The notes beneath the pieces are model-generated. The model saw only the letters and a list, made by a program, of their open reading frames with translations. It ran no database searches and had not been told where the DNA came from. From the NCBI RefSeq assembly GCF_003722355.1, contig NZ_QWDD01000001.1, positions 3,649,001-3,713,000 of the forward strand: a stretch of 64,000 nucleotides of DNA. Reading direction: 5' to 3'. Below are positions 19,136 to 29,179 of the stretch, one piece after another. Made by a program: the position numbers and the translations under genes. Position 1 is the first letter of the stretch, and each line of letters starts with the position of its first letter. Source of the DNA: Methylocystis hirsuta (lineage in GTDB: Bacteria > Pseudomonadota > Alphaproteobacteria > Rhizobiales > Beijerinckiaceae).

Positions 19136-19828
19136 TCAGTCCCGGCGCACGGCGATCGCACGCTCGGCTTCTGCGATCGCTGCAACCGTGCCGACGTGAA
19201 GCCAAAGACCGCTGGAGACGACGCCGTAGAGCCGCCCCTTGCGCGCGGCCTCGAAGAAGAAGGGCGCGAGCTTGAAAACATCATCCGCGACGCCGGCGAA
19301 GAGCTGCGGCTTCATGACGCCCACGCCGGTATACACAAAAGGTTTCTGGCCATCGGGGCGAATAATGCGCCCTTCAGCGTCCAGATCGAAATCGCCGCCC
19401 CAGTCGACTCCGACGCTTCCCGACGTCGGCGCGAGCAGCAGCGCCGCGTCCATCACGTCGGGGTCGAAGGCTTCCGCGAGCGCTCGGACATTTGAGCGCG
19501 CCGCGTCGATCCAGAACGCGTCGGTGTTGCAGACGAAAAACGGATCGTCGCCGATCAAGGGAAGCGCTTTCTTGATCCCGCCGCCTTGATCCAGTAGCAG
19601 CGCGCGCTCATCAGAAATCACGATACGCGGACGGGCGCGCGTCGCGAGGTGCGACTCGATTTGATCGGCGAGATGATGGACGTTGACGATGGCCCGTTCG
19701 ACGCCGGCGCTTTCGAATTCATCGAGCGCGCGGTCGAGCAGCGTGCGGCCGGCGACGGAAACGAGCGGCTTCGGCGTCTTCTCGGTGATCGGCCGCATGC
19801 GCGCGCCAAGCCCCGCGGCGAACACCAT
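19136..19828 (-). CDS. murU: N-acetylmuramate-1-phosphate uridylyltransferase (MurU-like nucleotidyltransferase)
   Basis: 230 residues from ATG 19828; ATG 19900, overlapping amgK, is an alternative. The sugar-nucleotidyltransferase motif AAGLGARMRPITEKTPKPLV opens the protein, and FFVCNTDAFW supplies the metal-binding Asp. In the MurU pathway this enzyme makes UDP-MurNAc from MurNAc-1-phosphate, the product of AmgK. The tsaE-amgK gene ends 35 bases before the start, so the pair forms the recycling bypass that avoids de novo UDP-MurNAc synthesis and the fosfomycin-sensitive step. Function rests on family and linkage. Confidence 0.88.
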   Translation of the reverse strand: MVFAAGLGARMRPITEKTPKPLVSVAGRTLLDRALDEFESAGVERAIVNVHHLADQIESHLATRARPRIVISDERALLLDQGGGIKKALPLIGDDPFFVCNTDAFWIDAARSNVRALAEAFDPDVMDAALLLAPTSGSVGVDWGGDFDLDAEGRIIRPDGQKPFVYTGVGVMKPQLFAGVADDVFKLAPFFFEAARKGRLYGVVSSGLWLHVGTVAAIAEAERAIAVRRD

Positions 19829-19862
19829 CGCGACGCTCGGCGCAGGCGCGAGCGCGCGCTTC

Positions 19863-21413
19863 TCAGGCGTCGCGAAACAGGCCGGGGATGTTGGCTTCAT
19901 ACCACGCCCTGACATCGGCCAGCGCCGAATGGCGGAGGCTCTTTTTGAGATAGGATTCGACGCGCGGAAGATGCACGAGATATTGCGGCTTGCCGTCGCG
20001 CTGATCCAGCCGCGCGAAAATCCCCAGGATCTTTGTCGCGCGCTGCGCCGCCAGGATCGCATAAGCCTTGGCGAAAGCCGCCATGTCGAATGCGGAGTCG
20101 GCGTCGCGCCGCAGTTTGGCGTAATGGGCGAGGAGCTTCAACTCCAAATCGTCGGGCACGTCGACGCGGGCGTCCTGCCCAAGCGAAGCGACATCATAGG
20201 CGGGGTGGCCGAGCACACAGTCCTGGAAATCGAGGACGCCGATCCGCGCCAGACCATTCCGCTGCGCGAGCCACAAAAGATTGGGAGAGTGATAGTCTCT
20301 CAGAGTCCATGTCGGCGTCCCTGTCGGCGCGGCGCTCGCGACATCAACAAGCGCCTGGCGCCAAAGGTTGAGAAAAATGGCCTTGGCTCCGGACGAGACT
20401 GACGCCTTCAATCGCGTGAGATACCAGTCGACGAGCAATTCCACTTCGATCAGCAAGGCGTCGAGGTCATAGGGCGGGATGCGGTAATCGCCGCCGCCTT
20501 CGATCGCGATCTTATCCGGCAGGCGCTGCGCGTGAAGATAGGCGAGCGCGCCCGCCGCTTCGAGATAGCGCTCGACGATCGGGCCGCTCCCGTCGACGAC
20601 GCCCTCGCCGCCAAGGTCCTCGATGATCAGCAAGCCGGCGTCGAGATCCTTGGCGTAGACTTCCGGAGCCGAGAGTCCCAGGCCGCGCAGCCCCTGAGAC
20701 ATGGCGACGAAAGGAACGACATTTTCGGCGAGGCGCGCGATCGCGCTATAGGATTTGCCGAAACGGATCGGCGGTCCGTCGGGCCGCGCCGGCGAGATCA
20801 TCAGGATCGCGCGCTGTCCATTTTGCTTTTCGAGCCGCTCATAGGCGCGCGTCGAAGCGTCGCCCTGCAGAAAACGACGCTCGGCATGGGCCCAACCCGC
20901 CTTTCGCAGAAGTTCGCGCAGCGCCTTAAAGGACGCAAGGCGCGCCACGAAGCCGCCATAGCCGGAAATGGTGAGCCGACGCGCTTCGCGATTGTCGCCA
21001 TCGACGAAACTCAGTCGCACTTCGAGACGATCGGGCGAGAGCGCTTCGCGCGCACGTTCGGCCCATTCGACGAGCACGATCGCGTCGTCGGTCGCCTCCT
21101 CCCAGCCCAATCCCTCAAGCTCCGCCGTGTTCTCCAGCCGATAGAAGTCGGCGTGGACGACGCGATTGCCTGCGCCCTCGTAGATTTGCATCAGCGTGAA
21201 GGTCGGGCTTGGCGCCTCAAGCCGCGGGTCTTCGACCAAAGCGCGAATCATCGCGCGCGCGAAGGTGGTCTTGCCCGCGCCGAGATCGCCGGAAAGCATC
21301 ACGGCGTCGCCGATGCGTACGAGCGTCGAAAGTTCTTGCGCCAGTTCGATCGTCTCGGCCTCGCTGGCGACATCAAGGCGCCAGACCGCTTTCGGCGCTG
21401 CCTCTTCGCTCAT
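19863..21413 (-). CDS. TsaE-AmgK fusion: tRNA t6A ATPase and amino-sugar kinase
   Basis: 516 residues in two parts. Residues 1 to about 150 are TsaE, with Walker A SGDLGAGKTT and SPTFTLMQIYEG; TsaE drives the TsaBD complex that makes t6A37 in tRNAs decoding ANN codons. Residues about 160-516 are an APH-type kinase like AmgK, with a catalytic loop related to HxDxxxxN seen as LRDYHSPNLL (about 372) and the metal-binding DFQD (about 391). AmgK phosphorylates MurNAc/GlcNAc at the anomeric carbon. The fusion is known in Hyphomicrobiales. ATG 21413 overlaps the kinase gene stop by 4 bases. Confidence 0.93.
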   Translation of the reverse strand: MSEEAAPKAVWRLDVASEAETIELAQELSTLVRIGDAVMLSGDLGAGKTTFARAMIRALVEDPRLEAPSPTFTLMQIYEGAGNRVVHADFYRLENTAELEGLGWEEATDDAIVLVEWAERAREALSPDRLEVRLSFVDGDNREARRLTISGYGGFVARLASFKALRELLRKAGWAHAERRFLQGDASTRAYERLEKQNGQRAILMISPARPDGPPIRFGKSYSAIARLAENVVPFVAMSQGLRGLGLSAPEVYAKDLDAGLLIIEDLGGEGVVDGSGPIVERYLEAAGALAYLHAQRLPDKIAIEGGGDYRIPPYDLDALLIEVELLVDWYLTRLKASVSSGAKAIFLNLWRQALVDVASAAPTGTPTWTLRDYHSPNLLWLAQRNGLARIGVLDFQDCVLGHPAYDVASLGQDARVDVPDDLELKLLAHYAKLRRDADSAFDMAAFAKAYAILAAQRATKILGIFARLDQRDGKPQYLVHLPRVESYLKKSLRHSALADVRAWYEANIPGLFRDA

Positions 21414-23914
21414 TCGGCGCCTCCAGCGCTCGCCGCGAGGAGACGCGCCTCTTCATGCGCGGCATGCGCCGGAAAGATGCAGGTTACGGTCGTGCCTTCG
21501 CCAGGGGCGGAATCAATCAAGACCCTGCCGCCATGAAGCTCCATCAAGGCGCGCACGATGGAAAGGCCGAGTCCGACGCCGCGGTGGCGGGAGCCGGCGG
21601 TGTGCGACTCAAAGCGATCGAAGATGCGTTCGAGAATTTCCGGCGAAATGCCGCGGCCGCGATCGGTGACTTTGAAGACGATTTCGCTCTCGCGCCGCAA
21701 CACGGCAAGCGTCACCGTCTGTCCCGGACGCGAAAATCCGATGGCGTTCGAAAGCAGATTGAACAGGATCTGGCGCACGCGTTTGGCGTCGCCGCGGAAC
21801 GTTCCGACATCGTCCATGGCGACGATCTGCACGTCGATCGAATTTTCGGCGAGCCGATCCTGCACGCCTTCGATCGCGGCGCGCATCGTCGCCTCGACGT
21901 CGACCTCGGAAATTTCAAGCTCCAGCGCGTCTTCGTCGATGGTCGCCAGATCGAGAATATCGTCGACGATGGCGAGCAGCGCCGCGGAGGATTTGTTGAC
22001 GTAACCAAGATATTCGCGCTGGCGCGGATTGAGCGGGCCGGTCGAGTCCTCTCCGAGGAGATGCACGAAGCCGTTGATGTTGTTGAGCGGCGAGCGCAGC
22101 TCATAACTGACGTGGTGGATGAAATCATTGCGCAATTTTTCGGCGGCGAGCAATGCTTTGTTGCGGTCCGTCAGCGCGCGCTCGACATTCACGTCGGCGG
22201 AAACGTCGACGAAGGTGAGGAGCGCCGCGCCGTCGAGCAATGATTGCGCCGTGCAGTCCAAGACGACGCCGTCGCTGCGTTCGATGCGCCGGGTGAAGCC
22301 TTCGCGCAGTTCATTGAGACCGGTGACGAAGCCTTGCAACGCCGCCCATGTCTCCTCTGTGGCATGCAGCGCGCGGCATCTCGCGGCGAGCGCGTCGAAG
22401 CGCGGCCGTTGCTTGAGCTCCTCGGGATCGAGCCGCCACAGATGGGCGAAGGCGGGATTGCTGAACTTCAAACGCCCGTCGGAACCGAAAACCGCCACGC
22501 CCTCGTGCAGCGTCTCGAGCGTTTCGCTCTGCATGCGGGCAAGCGCGTTGAAGCGCGTCTGGAGATCGTAAGCCTTGGTGGCGTCGTCATAAAGATAGGT
22601 GACGCCGCCTTTGGGATTGGGATGCGCGACGACGTCGATGATGCGGCCATCCGGCAGATGCCATGTGTGACGTATCGGCTCTGGAGAGCGATAGGCTTCG
22701 AACAGCCGCTCCTTCCACGCCCTGTAATCCGATTCGACGGGCACGCGCTGCTCGGCGCGCAAACGGTCGAGAATCTGTCCGTCGGTCGGCCGTTGTTCGA
22801 GGAACCTCGGGTCGAGCTGCCACAGCTTGGCGTAAGCGTCGTTGCTGTACATCAGGCGCCGCGTGCGATCGAAGCTCGCGACCGCCGTCGGCAGCTGATC
22901 GAGCGTGCGCACATGCGATTGCATCTGCTGTTCAAGATCGGCGCGCACCGTCTCGACCTCATGACGATCGATCGCGATAGCGGCGGCGGCGCCCGAGGCG
23001 GAGGCCTGCGTGACGTCGAGCCGATGGCGCTCGCCCGCGACGACGGCGTTGACGCGCTCGCGCCAGACGCTGTTTTTGGCGCGCGCTTCCTCGGCGGCGC
23101 TACGCGCCGACTGGTCGAGCAACTCCAATTTGCGGGCGAGGGCGTCCTCGGGGTTCTTCGCTTCGACCGCCTGCGCATAAGCGTCGTTGACGAAAACGAG
23201 TTCGCCTGCGTCGTCGCGTATCCAAAATGGCGCTGGCAGCGCCTGGAGCATCGCGCGCAGACCGGAGAGTTCCGATTGCGCCGCCGCGTAGCGCTCGCGA
23301 AGGCCGATCAGCTCCAATCGGTCGCCGGAGACTTCACGGATGCGCAACACGACGCTGCCGCCAACCGCTCGGCCGTCGGCGTCAAAATGCCGACCGGCGA
23401 CGCCGGCAAGCGCCAGGCGGAAGCTTTCGCCGCTCTTACGCAGACGGTCGACGGCGCTTTCGAGCGCCTCGGCGTCTCTGGGCGCAAGCCAGGCGCCAAA
23501 GCTCAACAGGCGGCGCGGCGCGGCGACAGCCCCGGTCATGATCAGAGACGAAGAATGGATATCGGGCTCGGCGTCGGGCGCCGTCCAGGCGACGAAGATC
23601 TGCGGCTCGGATGCGAGGAAGGTTTTCGCCCGCCCCAGTTGGGCGCGAGCGTCGTCGAATTCGAGTCTCAAGGCGGCTTCGCGGCGACGCCAGGCGGCGC
23701 GTTCGCGCACATGCGTCGTGACGATGGCCGCGGCGAAAATCGCCAGTCCGCCGCTAAAGGCGAAGCTGACGATCTGCGGATCGATCGCCAGATCCTCGAG
23801 GAAGCCTGCCGCGCGCGCCGGCGTCGCCTCGAGCCATAAAAGCAAAGACCCGAGGGAAGCGCCGGCAAAGGGAGGAGCGCCAGAGTGGTTGATCGCGCGC
23901 CGCCGTCTCGTCAT
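21410..23914 (-). CDS. multi-PAS sensor histidine kinase
   Basis: 834 residues from ATG 23914; upstream codons to 24115 run into repeat DNA. One or two membrane segments lie near residues 15-65, followed by a coiled coil and three PAS-like segments (near FWIRDDAGELVFVNDAYA, LMYSNDAYAKLWQLDP and FGSDGRLKFSNPAFAHLW). Then come the HisKA domain with HHVSYELRSPL (about 600) and the HATPase domain with NLLSNAIGFS, DRGRGISPEILERIF and GVGLGLSIV. No receiver domain or cognate regulator is adjacent. It starts the operon with tsaE-amgK, murU and addBA. The signal is unknown. Confidence 0.92.
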   Translation of the reverse strand: MTRRRRAINHSGAPPFAGASLGSLLLWLEATPARAAGFLEDLAIDPQIVSFAFSGGLAIFAAAIVTTHVRERAAWRRREAALRLEFDDARAQLGRAKTFLASEPQIFVAWTAPDAEPDIHSSSLIMTGAVAAPRRLLSFGAWLAPRDAEALESAVDRLRKSGESFRLALAGVAGRHFDADGRAVGGSVVLRIREVSGDRLELIGLRERYAAAQSELSGLRAMLQALPAPFWIRDDAGELVFVNDAYAQAVEAKNPEDALARKLELLDQSARSAAEEARAKNSVWRERVNAVVAGERHRLDVTQASASGAAAAIAIDRHEVETVRADLEQQMQSHVRTLDQLPTAVASFDRTRRLMYSNDAYAKLWQLDPRFLEQRPTDGQILDRLRAEQRVPVESDYRAWKERLFEAYRSPEPIRHTWHLPDGRIIDVVAHPNPKGGVTYLYDDATKAYDLQTRFNALARMQSETLETLHEGVAVFGSDGRLKFSNPAFAHLWRLDPEELKQRPRFDALAARCRALHATEETWAALQGFVTGLNELREGFTRRIERSDGVVLDCTAQSLLDGAALLTFVDVSADVNVERALTDRNKALLAAEKLRNDFIHHVSYELRSPLNNINGFVHLLGEDSTGPLNPRQREYLGYVNKSSAALLAIVDDILDLATIDEDALELEISEVDVEATMRAAIEGVQDRLAENSIDVQIVAMDDVGTFRGDAKRVRQILFNLLSNAIGFSRPGQTVTLAVLRRESEIVFKVTDRGRGISPEILERIFDRFESHTAGSRHRGVGLGLSIVRALMELHGGRVLIDSAPGEGTTVTCIFPAHAAHEEARLLAASAGGAE

Positions 23915-24283
23915 TGCGAGGACGACTCCGCTTGCAAGCGATCGAATTGGCGCGTCATGAAAGCCGGTCTCCACGGTCAATTGCGGGTGCTCATCACAAC
24001 AACGCCAAAAACGGTTCTTGCAGAACGCGGACGCAGCCTGCCGAGCGCAGGACGCGGATGGGCTCCGACCACAGGAAGACGGAGGGCTCCGTCCGTCGCC
24101 TGTCGCGCCGCACACGAATCAACCCCAATCTAAAGCGCAATTGCCCAAAACGGAATCTCCGGAGCCAAAAAGAGCGGCCTCGCTCACGACGCTGGGCGCG
24201 GGGTGGAGCGAAGGTCGGGAATGCGGTTGTATTGTCGCGCTGATCCCGCGGCGCGCGGAGATGACGAAGACCGGCGACGACAT

Positions 24284-24423
24284 GGACCGCGAGCCTCCAG
24301 GCTCGCATTTTCCCCGTAGTCTCGGTTTTCGCGCGCGTGGAGGCGCGGCGGGCTGGACCGCGAGCCTCGTGGCTCGCATATTCGCAATCCTCTCGGCCAT
24401 GCGCGCCTGGAGGCGCGCGGTCC
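24284..24423. repeat. two REP units upstream of the RAYT gene
   Basis: Two tandem units (24284-24357 and 24355-24423). Each has a first palindrome gcgagcctccaggctcgc (or with cgtgg centre), a spacer containing ctcgg, and a second palindrome gcgcgcctggaggcgcgc, bounded by ggacc and ggtcc. The last unit ends 12 bases before the transposase ATG. Confidence 0.85.
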
Positions 24424-24435
24424 ACGGATAAATCT

Positions 24436-25152
24436 ATGACCTCCAAGCCGCATAAGAGTTGGCACAGTCGCGGCTATCTCCCCCATTACGATACGCCTGA
24501 GAGGGCGCAACATATTGTCTTTCGTGTCGCGGGCCCCCTGCCAAAAGCCATCCTCGCCTGCACAAGCAATCAGGAACGCGTTCAAAGACTGGACGATTGG
24601 CTCGATCGAGGAGAGGGCGATTCGCCTCTTGCCCAGCCCGACTTCGCGAATATCGTGGCGGAATCGTTGCGCGCCCTCGCTGGCCAGCGCTACGACCTTC
24701 ACGGCTGGTGCGTCATGCCCAGTCACGTTCATGTGCTGATGACGCTTCGCGAGGGTTATCGTCTCGGCGACGTGATCAAGAGCTGGAAGACTTTCACCGC
24801 TCGTAGGATCAATCGAGCGCGCGGCGGCGCCGGTTCGCTTTGGGCGCCCGATTACTTCGACCGCTACATGCGCAACGAGAACGATTTCGCAAACACAATC
24901 GCCTATATAGAAAACAATCCTGTCGTCGCCGGATTTGTCATGCGGCCTGAGAATTGGCCGTGGTCGTCGGCCGCGAGGACATGCCCCCCCCATCGGCCGC
25001 GCCCAGTTGGACGCGAGCCTCCACGCTCGCATTTCCACAACGTCTCGGTTTTTGCGCGCCTGGAGGCGCGCGGTCCGGTGGCGGGCGTGGGTGGCGGCCT
25101 CGGTCGCGCGCCGAGCGGGCGTTGCTCTCTTGGTTGGTTTCGCCGTGGGTGA
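24436..25152 (+). CDS. REP-associated tyrosine transposase (RAYT, Y1/HUH type)
   Basis: 238 residues from ATG 24436. The Y1 transposase domain (about 10-175) has the HUH metal motif in MPSHVHVLM, the preceding YDLHGWCV, and a candidate catalytic Tyr in DYFDRYMRNENDF, followed by IAYIENNPVVAGFV and WPWSSA, the usual end of the domain. RAYTs cut and move REP palindromes as single strands. The last 60 residues read through a downstream REP unit and are probably not functional protein. REP units sit at both sides, so gene and substrate are together. Upstream frames to 24337 are REP DNA. Confidence 0.9.
   Translation: MTSKPHKSWHSRGYLPHYDTPERAQHIVFRVAGPLPKAILACTSNQERVQRLDDWLDRGEGDSPLAQPDFANIVAESLRALAGQRYDLHGWCVMPSHVHVLMTLREGYRLGDVIKSWKTFTARRINRARGGAGSLWAPDYFDRYMRNENDFANTIAYIENNPVVAGFVMRPENWPWSSAARTCPPHRPRPVGREPPRSHFHNVSVFARLEARGPVAGVGGGLGRAPSGRCSLGWFRRG
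25009..25076. repeat. REP unit downstream of RAYT domain
   Basis: Same two-palindrome unit as 24284-24423: gcgagcctccacgctcgc and gcgcgcctggaggcgcgc with the ctcgg spacer. It overlaps the 3' end of the RAYT reading frame. Confidence 0.85.
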
Positions 25153-25223
25153 TTTCTTTTTTGGTGGCCCCCCCCCGGCTAACAGGTTGGCGGCTGCGAG
25201 GAGCGCAGCGTGGCTGCCGCCAA

Positions 25224-25249
25224 GTCTCGCTCCCCGCAGGGAGCGAGAC
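25224..25249 (-). terminator. hairpin after ahcY
   Basis: An 11-bp perfect stem, gtctcgctccc / gggagcgagac, with a 4-base loop lies just past the ahcY stop. No clear T tract follows on the minus strand, so it may act as an mRNA-stabilising or Rho-assisted end. Confidence 0.6.
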
Positions 25250-25265
25250 CGTATTTCTCACCCCA

Positions 25266-26675
<1,410 letters not shown>

Positions 26676-26855
26676 GCGAAATCCTTCTGTTTCTCGTGCG
26701 CGCTCGGTCGCGGCTGTCATTCCCGACGCTTCGCCTGGGCGAAGCGATGGCGAATCCGAGCAAAGCCTTCCTTTGGCGACCCCTCGGCGAGCGAAGCGAT
26801 CGGCCATCCACAGCAACGCCAGCATTTCTAAGTCGGCGCTGGATTCCCGGACAGG

Positions 26856-26912
26856 CCTGCGGCCTGCATGGAATGACACGCCAAGCGAACGGCTCAACCG
26901 AATTCCCGCCGC
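26856..26912. repeat. dispersed repeat, copy A (island left side)
   Basis: About 57 bases beginning cctgcggcc and containing tgacacgccaagcg and ggctcaa. They match 33720-33775 at roughly 85 percent. Together the two copies bracket the sulfotransferase/two-component/glycosyltransferase cluster. The interval 26676-26855 before it also carries small palindromes (cttcgcctgggcgaagc) but no gene. Confidence 0.7.
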
Positions 26913-27009
26913 TGGTCCAGCCCAGCAGCTCGGAGCCAGCCTATAGCAGAGGCGGCCGACAAAGGCAATAAAGATATAAAGATTTCTTTATGTGCTTACA
27001 TACAAGACA

Positions 27010-27131
27010 CCTTGCCACCCGAGAGCTTCCTCCAATGCGGTCGCTCGATCGGCGCTTTCAAGCGTCCGCAAGCAATCTAGTCCAGCGAGTGGGCTAAGGT
27101 CGCTCACCTGACTACTATCAAGGGAAATCCT
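27010..27131 (-). pseudogene. leucine-rich-repeat protein fragment
   Basis: About 40 codons on the minus strand read ISLDSSQVSDLSPLAGLDCL and then RTLESADRATALEEALGWQG. The first part fits an internalin-like repeat (xxLxSSQVSDLSPLAGLxxL). A TGA lies just upstream in frame and no start or further repeats are visible, so this is a stray fragment. The rest of 26913-27448 has no recognisable gene. Confidence 0.4.
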
Positions 27132-27332
27132 CTGCCTCGATCACGCAGGCGATTGAAGAAGATCGGCGGCTGTCGTGAGCCAACGCTTCTCTGCAGGCAA
27201 ATGGCTTCCCAAGCGCCATCCGCGAGACTGCAGCGGCCGGCGGGCGGCGGTCGAACTCCATCTCGGCAAGTCATGGCCCAAATTAAACCCGTGATCTTTC
27301 TTACGAAATACAGATGCGCCCGGCTGTCGGAA

Positions 27333-27379
27333 ACAAAATGAAACTGGACAGCCGGAATCTCGACACTCCTGTACGGAAC
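27333..27379 (+). promoter_or_regulatory. two-part direct-repeat motif upstream of the sulfotransferase gene
   Basis: acaaaatgaaac, 11 bases, then aatctcgacac, followed by ctgtacgga. The same two blocks recur with identical spacing at 28360-28406 upstream of the response regulator gene. Here it ends about 70 bases before the GTG start. It could be an operator for the OmpR-type regulator encoded in the cluster. Confidence 0.4.
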
Positions 27380-27448
27380 ATTCGGGCGTCAACCTGCCCG
27401 GCCAAGCCGTGAGCACTAAAGCTGTTCTGCTAGGCGTCAGAGACTAAA

Positions 27449-28411
27449 GTGATAAACGCTTTTCATATCGGCAATCGTATCCGTTATTTGCTAAACAAAC
27501 GCAAAAAACTTGTATTATTTACGCACCACAAGTGCGCGTCAACATGGCTAACATCGATAGTTGCGGATATTTGCCGCGATAATAATTTGAAATACATCGC
27601 GATCCCGTGGGGACGTCAATGCCCAGAGTCAGGATATACTATGGAAATGGCGTTCAACTCCGGCAATGATGTCATTGTCGCGCTGAATGCTGACTATTCG
27701 GGCATAAACAACCATATATCTGCGAACATGCAATGCATGCATGTTATAAGAAATCCAATGAGCGTCGTCGTCTCCGCATACTACTCCCACCTCCGAACAC
27801 ATCCGATTGATGGATGGGACTTCCTGGCTCGTCAGAGGAATGTTTTAAGTGAAGTCGACAAAGACGTCGGCATGGCCTTGACCTTGTCATTTCTGGAATC
27901 GAGTCACTTTCAGCCGGAGACGAACGGTCCTTTGTACGATATGAGCGCGTGGAAATACGACGACTCTAGAATCATTACGTTGCGCATGGAGGACATAACC
28001 GCAAACGCAGCAAACTTCTTTCGCGAAATGTCTCGAACGGAGGCCTTAAGAACCGCATCAATGCCCGATCCTGATAGGTATTCATTTGCTGCGATGACCG
28101 GCCGGCAACAGGGCGTGATAGATCTCTCGTCGCACTATCGCTGTGGAAGCAGCACTGAATGGCGAGATGCTTTGCCGAGAGGCGTTATCTTATATGTAAT
28201 TCATCATTACCGAGAATTTTTGCTACGGTTCTATCCTGAAGTCATTTTTGAAGCCGGCTCCTTGAGCGACGCCAGCGTTCGTTCGAATTCAGACCGCCTC
28301 CGGGGTGAGGTGGCGGGATGGCGTTCGATCGGAGGCTGTACTAGGCTGCCTTGCACGCGACAAAATGAAACAAACGCGCCAAAATCTCGACACAGCTGTG
28401 CGGAAACCTAG
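27449..28411 (+). CDS. sulfotransferase-family protein
   Basis: 320 residues from GTG 27449. LVLFTHHKCASTWLT (about 22-36) matches the 5'-phosphosulfate loop that binds PAPS, and VIRNPMSVVVSAYYSHL (from about 98) the 3'-phosphate motif with its Arg and Ser. Such enzymes move sulfate from PAPS to a carbohydrate or other hydroxyl group. Base composition is clearly lower in GC than neighbouring core genes, which suggests transfer. The last 40 or so residues read through a repeat-like sequence (including the motif at 28360-28406), so the native C-terminus may be lost. Two glycosyltransferases in the same island make a surface glycan the likely acceptor (inference). Confidence 0.75.
   Translation: MINAFHIGNRIRYLLNKRKKLVLFTHHKCASTWLTSIVADICRDNNLKYIAIPWGRQCPESGYTMEMAFNSGNDVIVALNADYSGINNHISANMQCMHVIRNPMSVVVSAYYSHLRTHPIDGWDFLARQRNVLSEVDKDVGMALTLSFLESSHFQPETNGPLYDMSAWKYDDSRIITLRMEDITANAANFFREMSRTEALRTASMPDPDRYSFAAMTGRQQGVIDLSSHYRCGSSTEWRDALPRGVILYVIHHYREFLLRFYPEVIFEAGSLSDASVRSNSDRLRGEVAGWRSIGGCTRLPCTRQNETNAPKSRHSCAET
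28360..28406 (+). promoter_or_regulatory. two-part direct-repeat motif upstream of the response regulator gene
   Basis: Second copy of acaaaatgaaac, 11 bases, aatctcgacac, then ctgtgcgga. It lies inside the 3' end of the sulfotransferase frame and ends about 57 bases before the regulator start, a good place for an autoregulatory site. Confidence 0.4.
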
Positions 28412-28462
28412 GTTCGGAACTCGCCGTTCGCTCGGAGCCGCGAGTAAAAGAAACTCCCGACC

Positions 28463-29179
28463 TTGACCGAAACCGCATCAAGCGCCGCCGATAGGCGATG
28501 GATCCTCATTGTAGAGGACGACGAGGATATTCGATCGCTCTTATCGAAATATCTCAGCGACAACGGGTTTAAGGTGATGCTTGCCCGTGACGGCAGACAG
28601 ATGGACGAGGTTCTCGCAAGCGAGCCGGTCGATCTCATCGTGCTCGACATCAACCTTCCCGATGAGGATGGATTTTCCATCTGCATGCGCTTGCGGAACT
28701 CGGGAAGCCCCCCGTTGATCATGCTGACCGCCCGCGGCGAAGACACTGACCGGATACTTGGAATCGAACTCGGGGCCGACGATTATCTGGTCAAGCCCTT
28801 CGTTCCGCGTGAACTGCTCGCGCGCATCGGGGCCGTCCTCCGGCGGACCGCCCCTGATCTTGAGTCGTCCCAGAAAATGAGCGCCTATAGGTTTTCTGGA
28901 TTCCTCCTGGACTCTTCCACACGGCGCCTGTTGGGCCCGACCGGCGTAAGGGTGATTCTGACCAGCGCGGAATTCGACCTGTTGCTGACGCTCTGTCGCA
29001 ATCCTGGAAAAATATTCTCGCGCGACGAGCTGAAGGCGTCGTCCACGACCGAGCGGAGCGTGGACATCCTGATCAGCCGGCTTCGTCAAAAGATCGAGAA
29101 TGACCCGCGAGACCCGACGCTCATTCAGACGATCCGCTCGATGGGCTACACGTTCACGGCGAAAGTCAGCGTTCATTGA
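28463..29179 (+). CDS. OmpR-family response regulator
   Basis: 238 residues from TTG 28463; no ATG or GTG fits the conserved N-terminus better. The receiver domain has acidic pocket EDDED (about 18-22), phosphoacceptor D62 in IVLDINLPDEDG, and K111 in DDYLVKPF. A winged-helix DNA-binding domain follows (about 140-236), ending QTIRSMGYTFTAKV. It overlaps the kinase gene by 4 bases (TTGA), so the two are co-translated. Phosphorylated by the next gene's product, it probably controls the sulfotransferase/glycosyltransferase genes around it (inference from linkage and the shared upstream motif). Confidence 0.93.
   Translation: MTETASSAADRRWILIVEDDEDIRSLLSKYLSDNGFKVMLARDGRQMDEVLASEPVDLIVLDINLPDEDGFSICMRLRNSGSPPLIMLTARGEDTDRILGIELGADDYLVKPFVPRELLARIGAVLRRTAPDLESSQKMSAYRFSGFLLDSSTRRLLGPTGVRVILTSAEFDLLLTLCRNPGKIFSRDELKASSTTERSVDILISRLRQKIENDPRDPTLIQTIRSMGYTFTAKVSVH

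Noticed and set aside
26676..26850. Possible SAH riboswitch upstream of ahcY
   Set aside because: The sequence consists of short palindromes typical of dispersed repeats; I could not find the conserved core of the riboswitch.
27141..27416. 91-codon minus-strand frame upstream of the sulfotransferase gene
   Set aside because: No family signature, no ribosome-binding site, and it spans the repeated motif at 27333.
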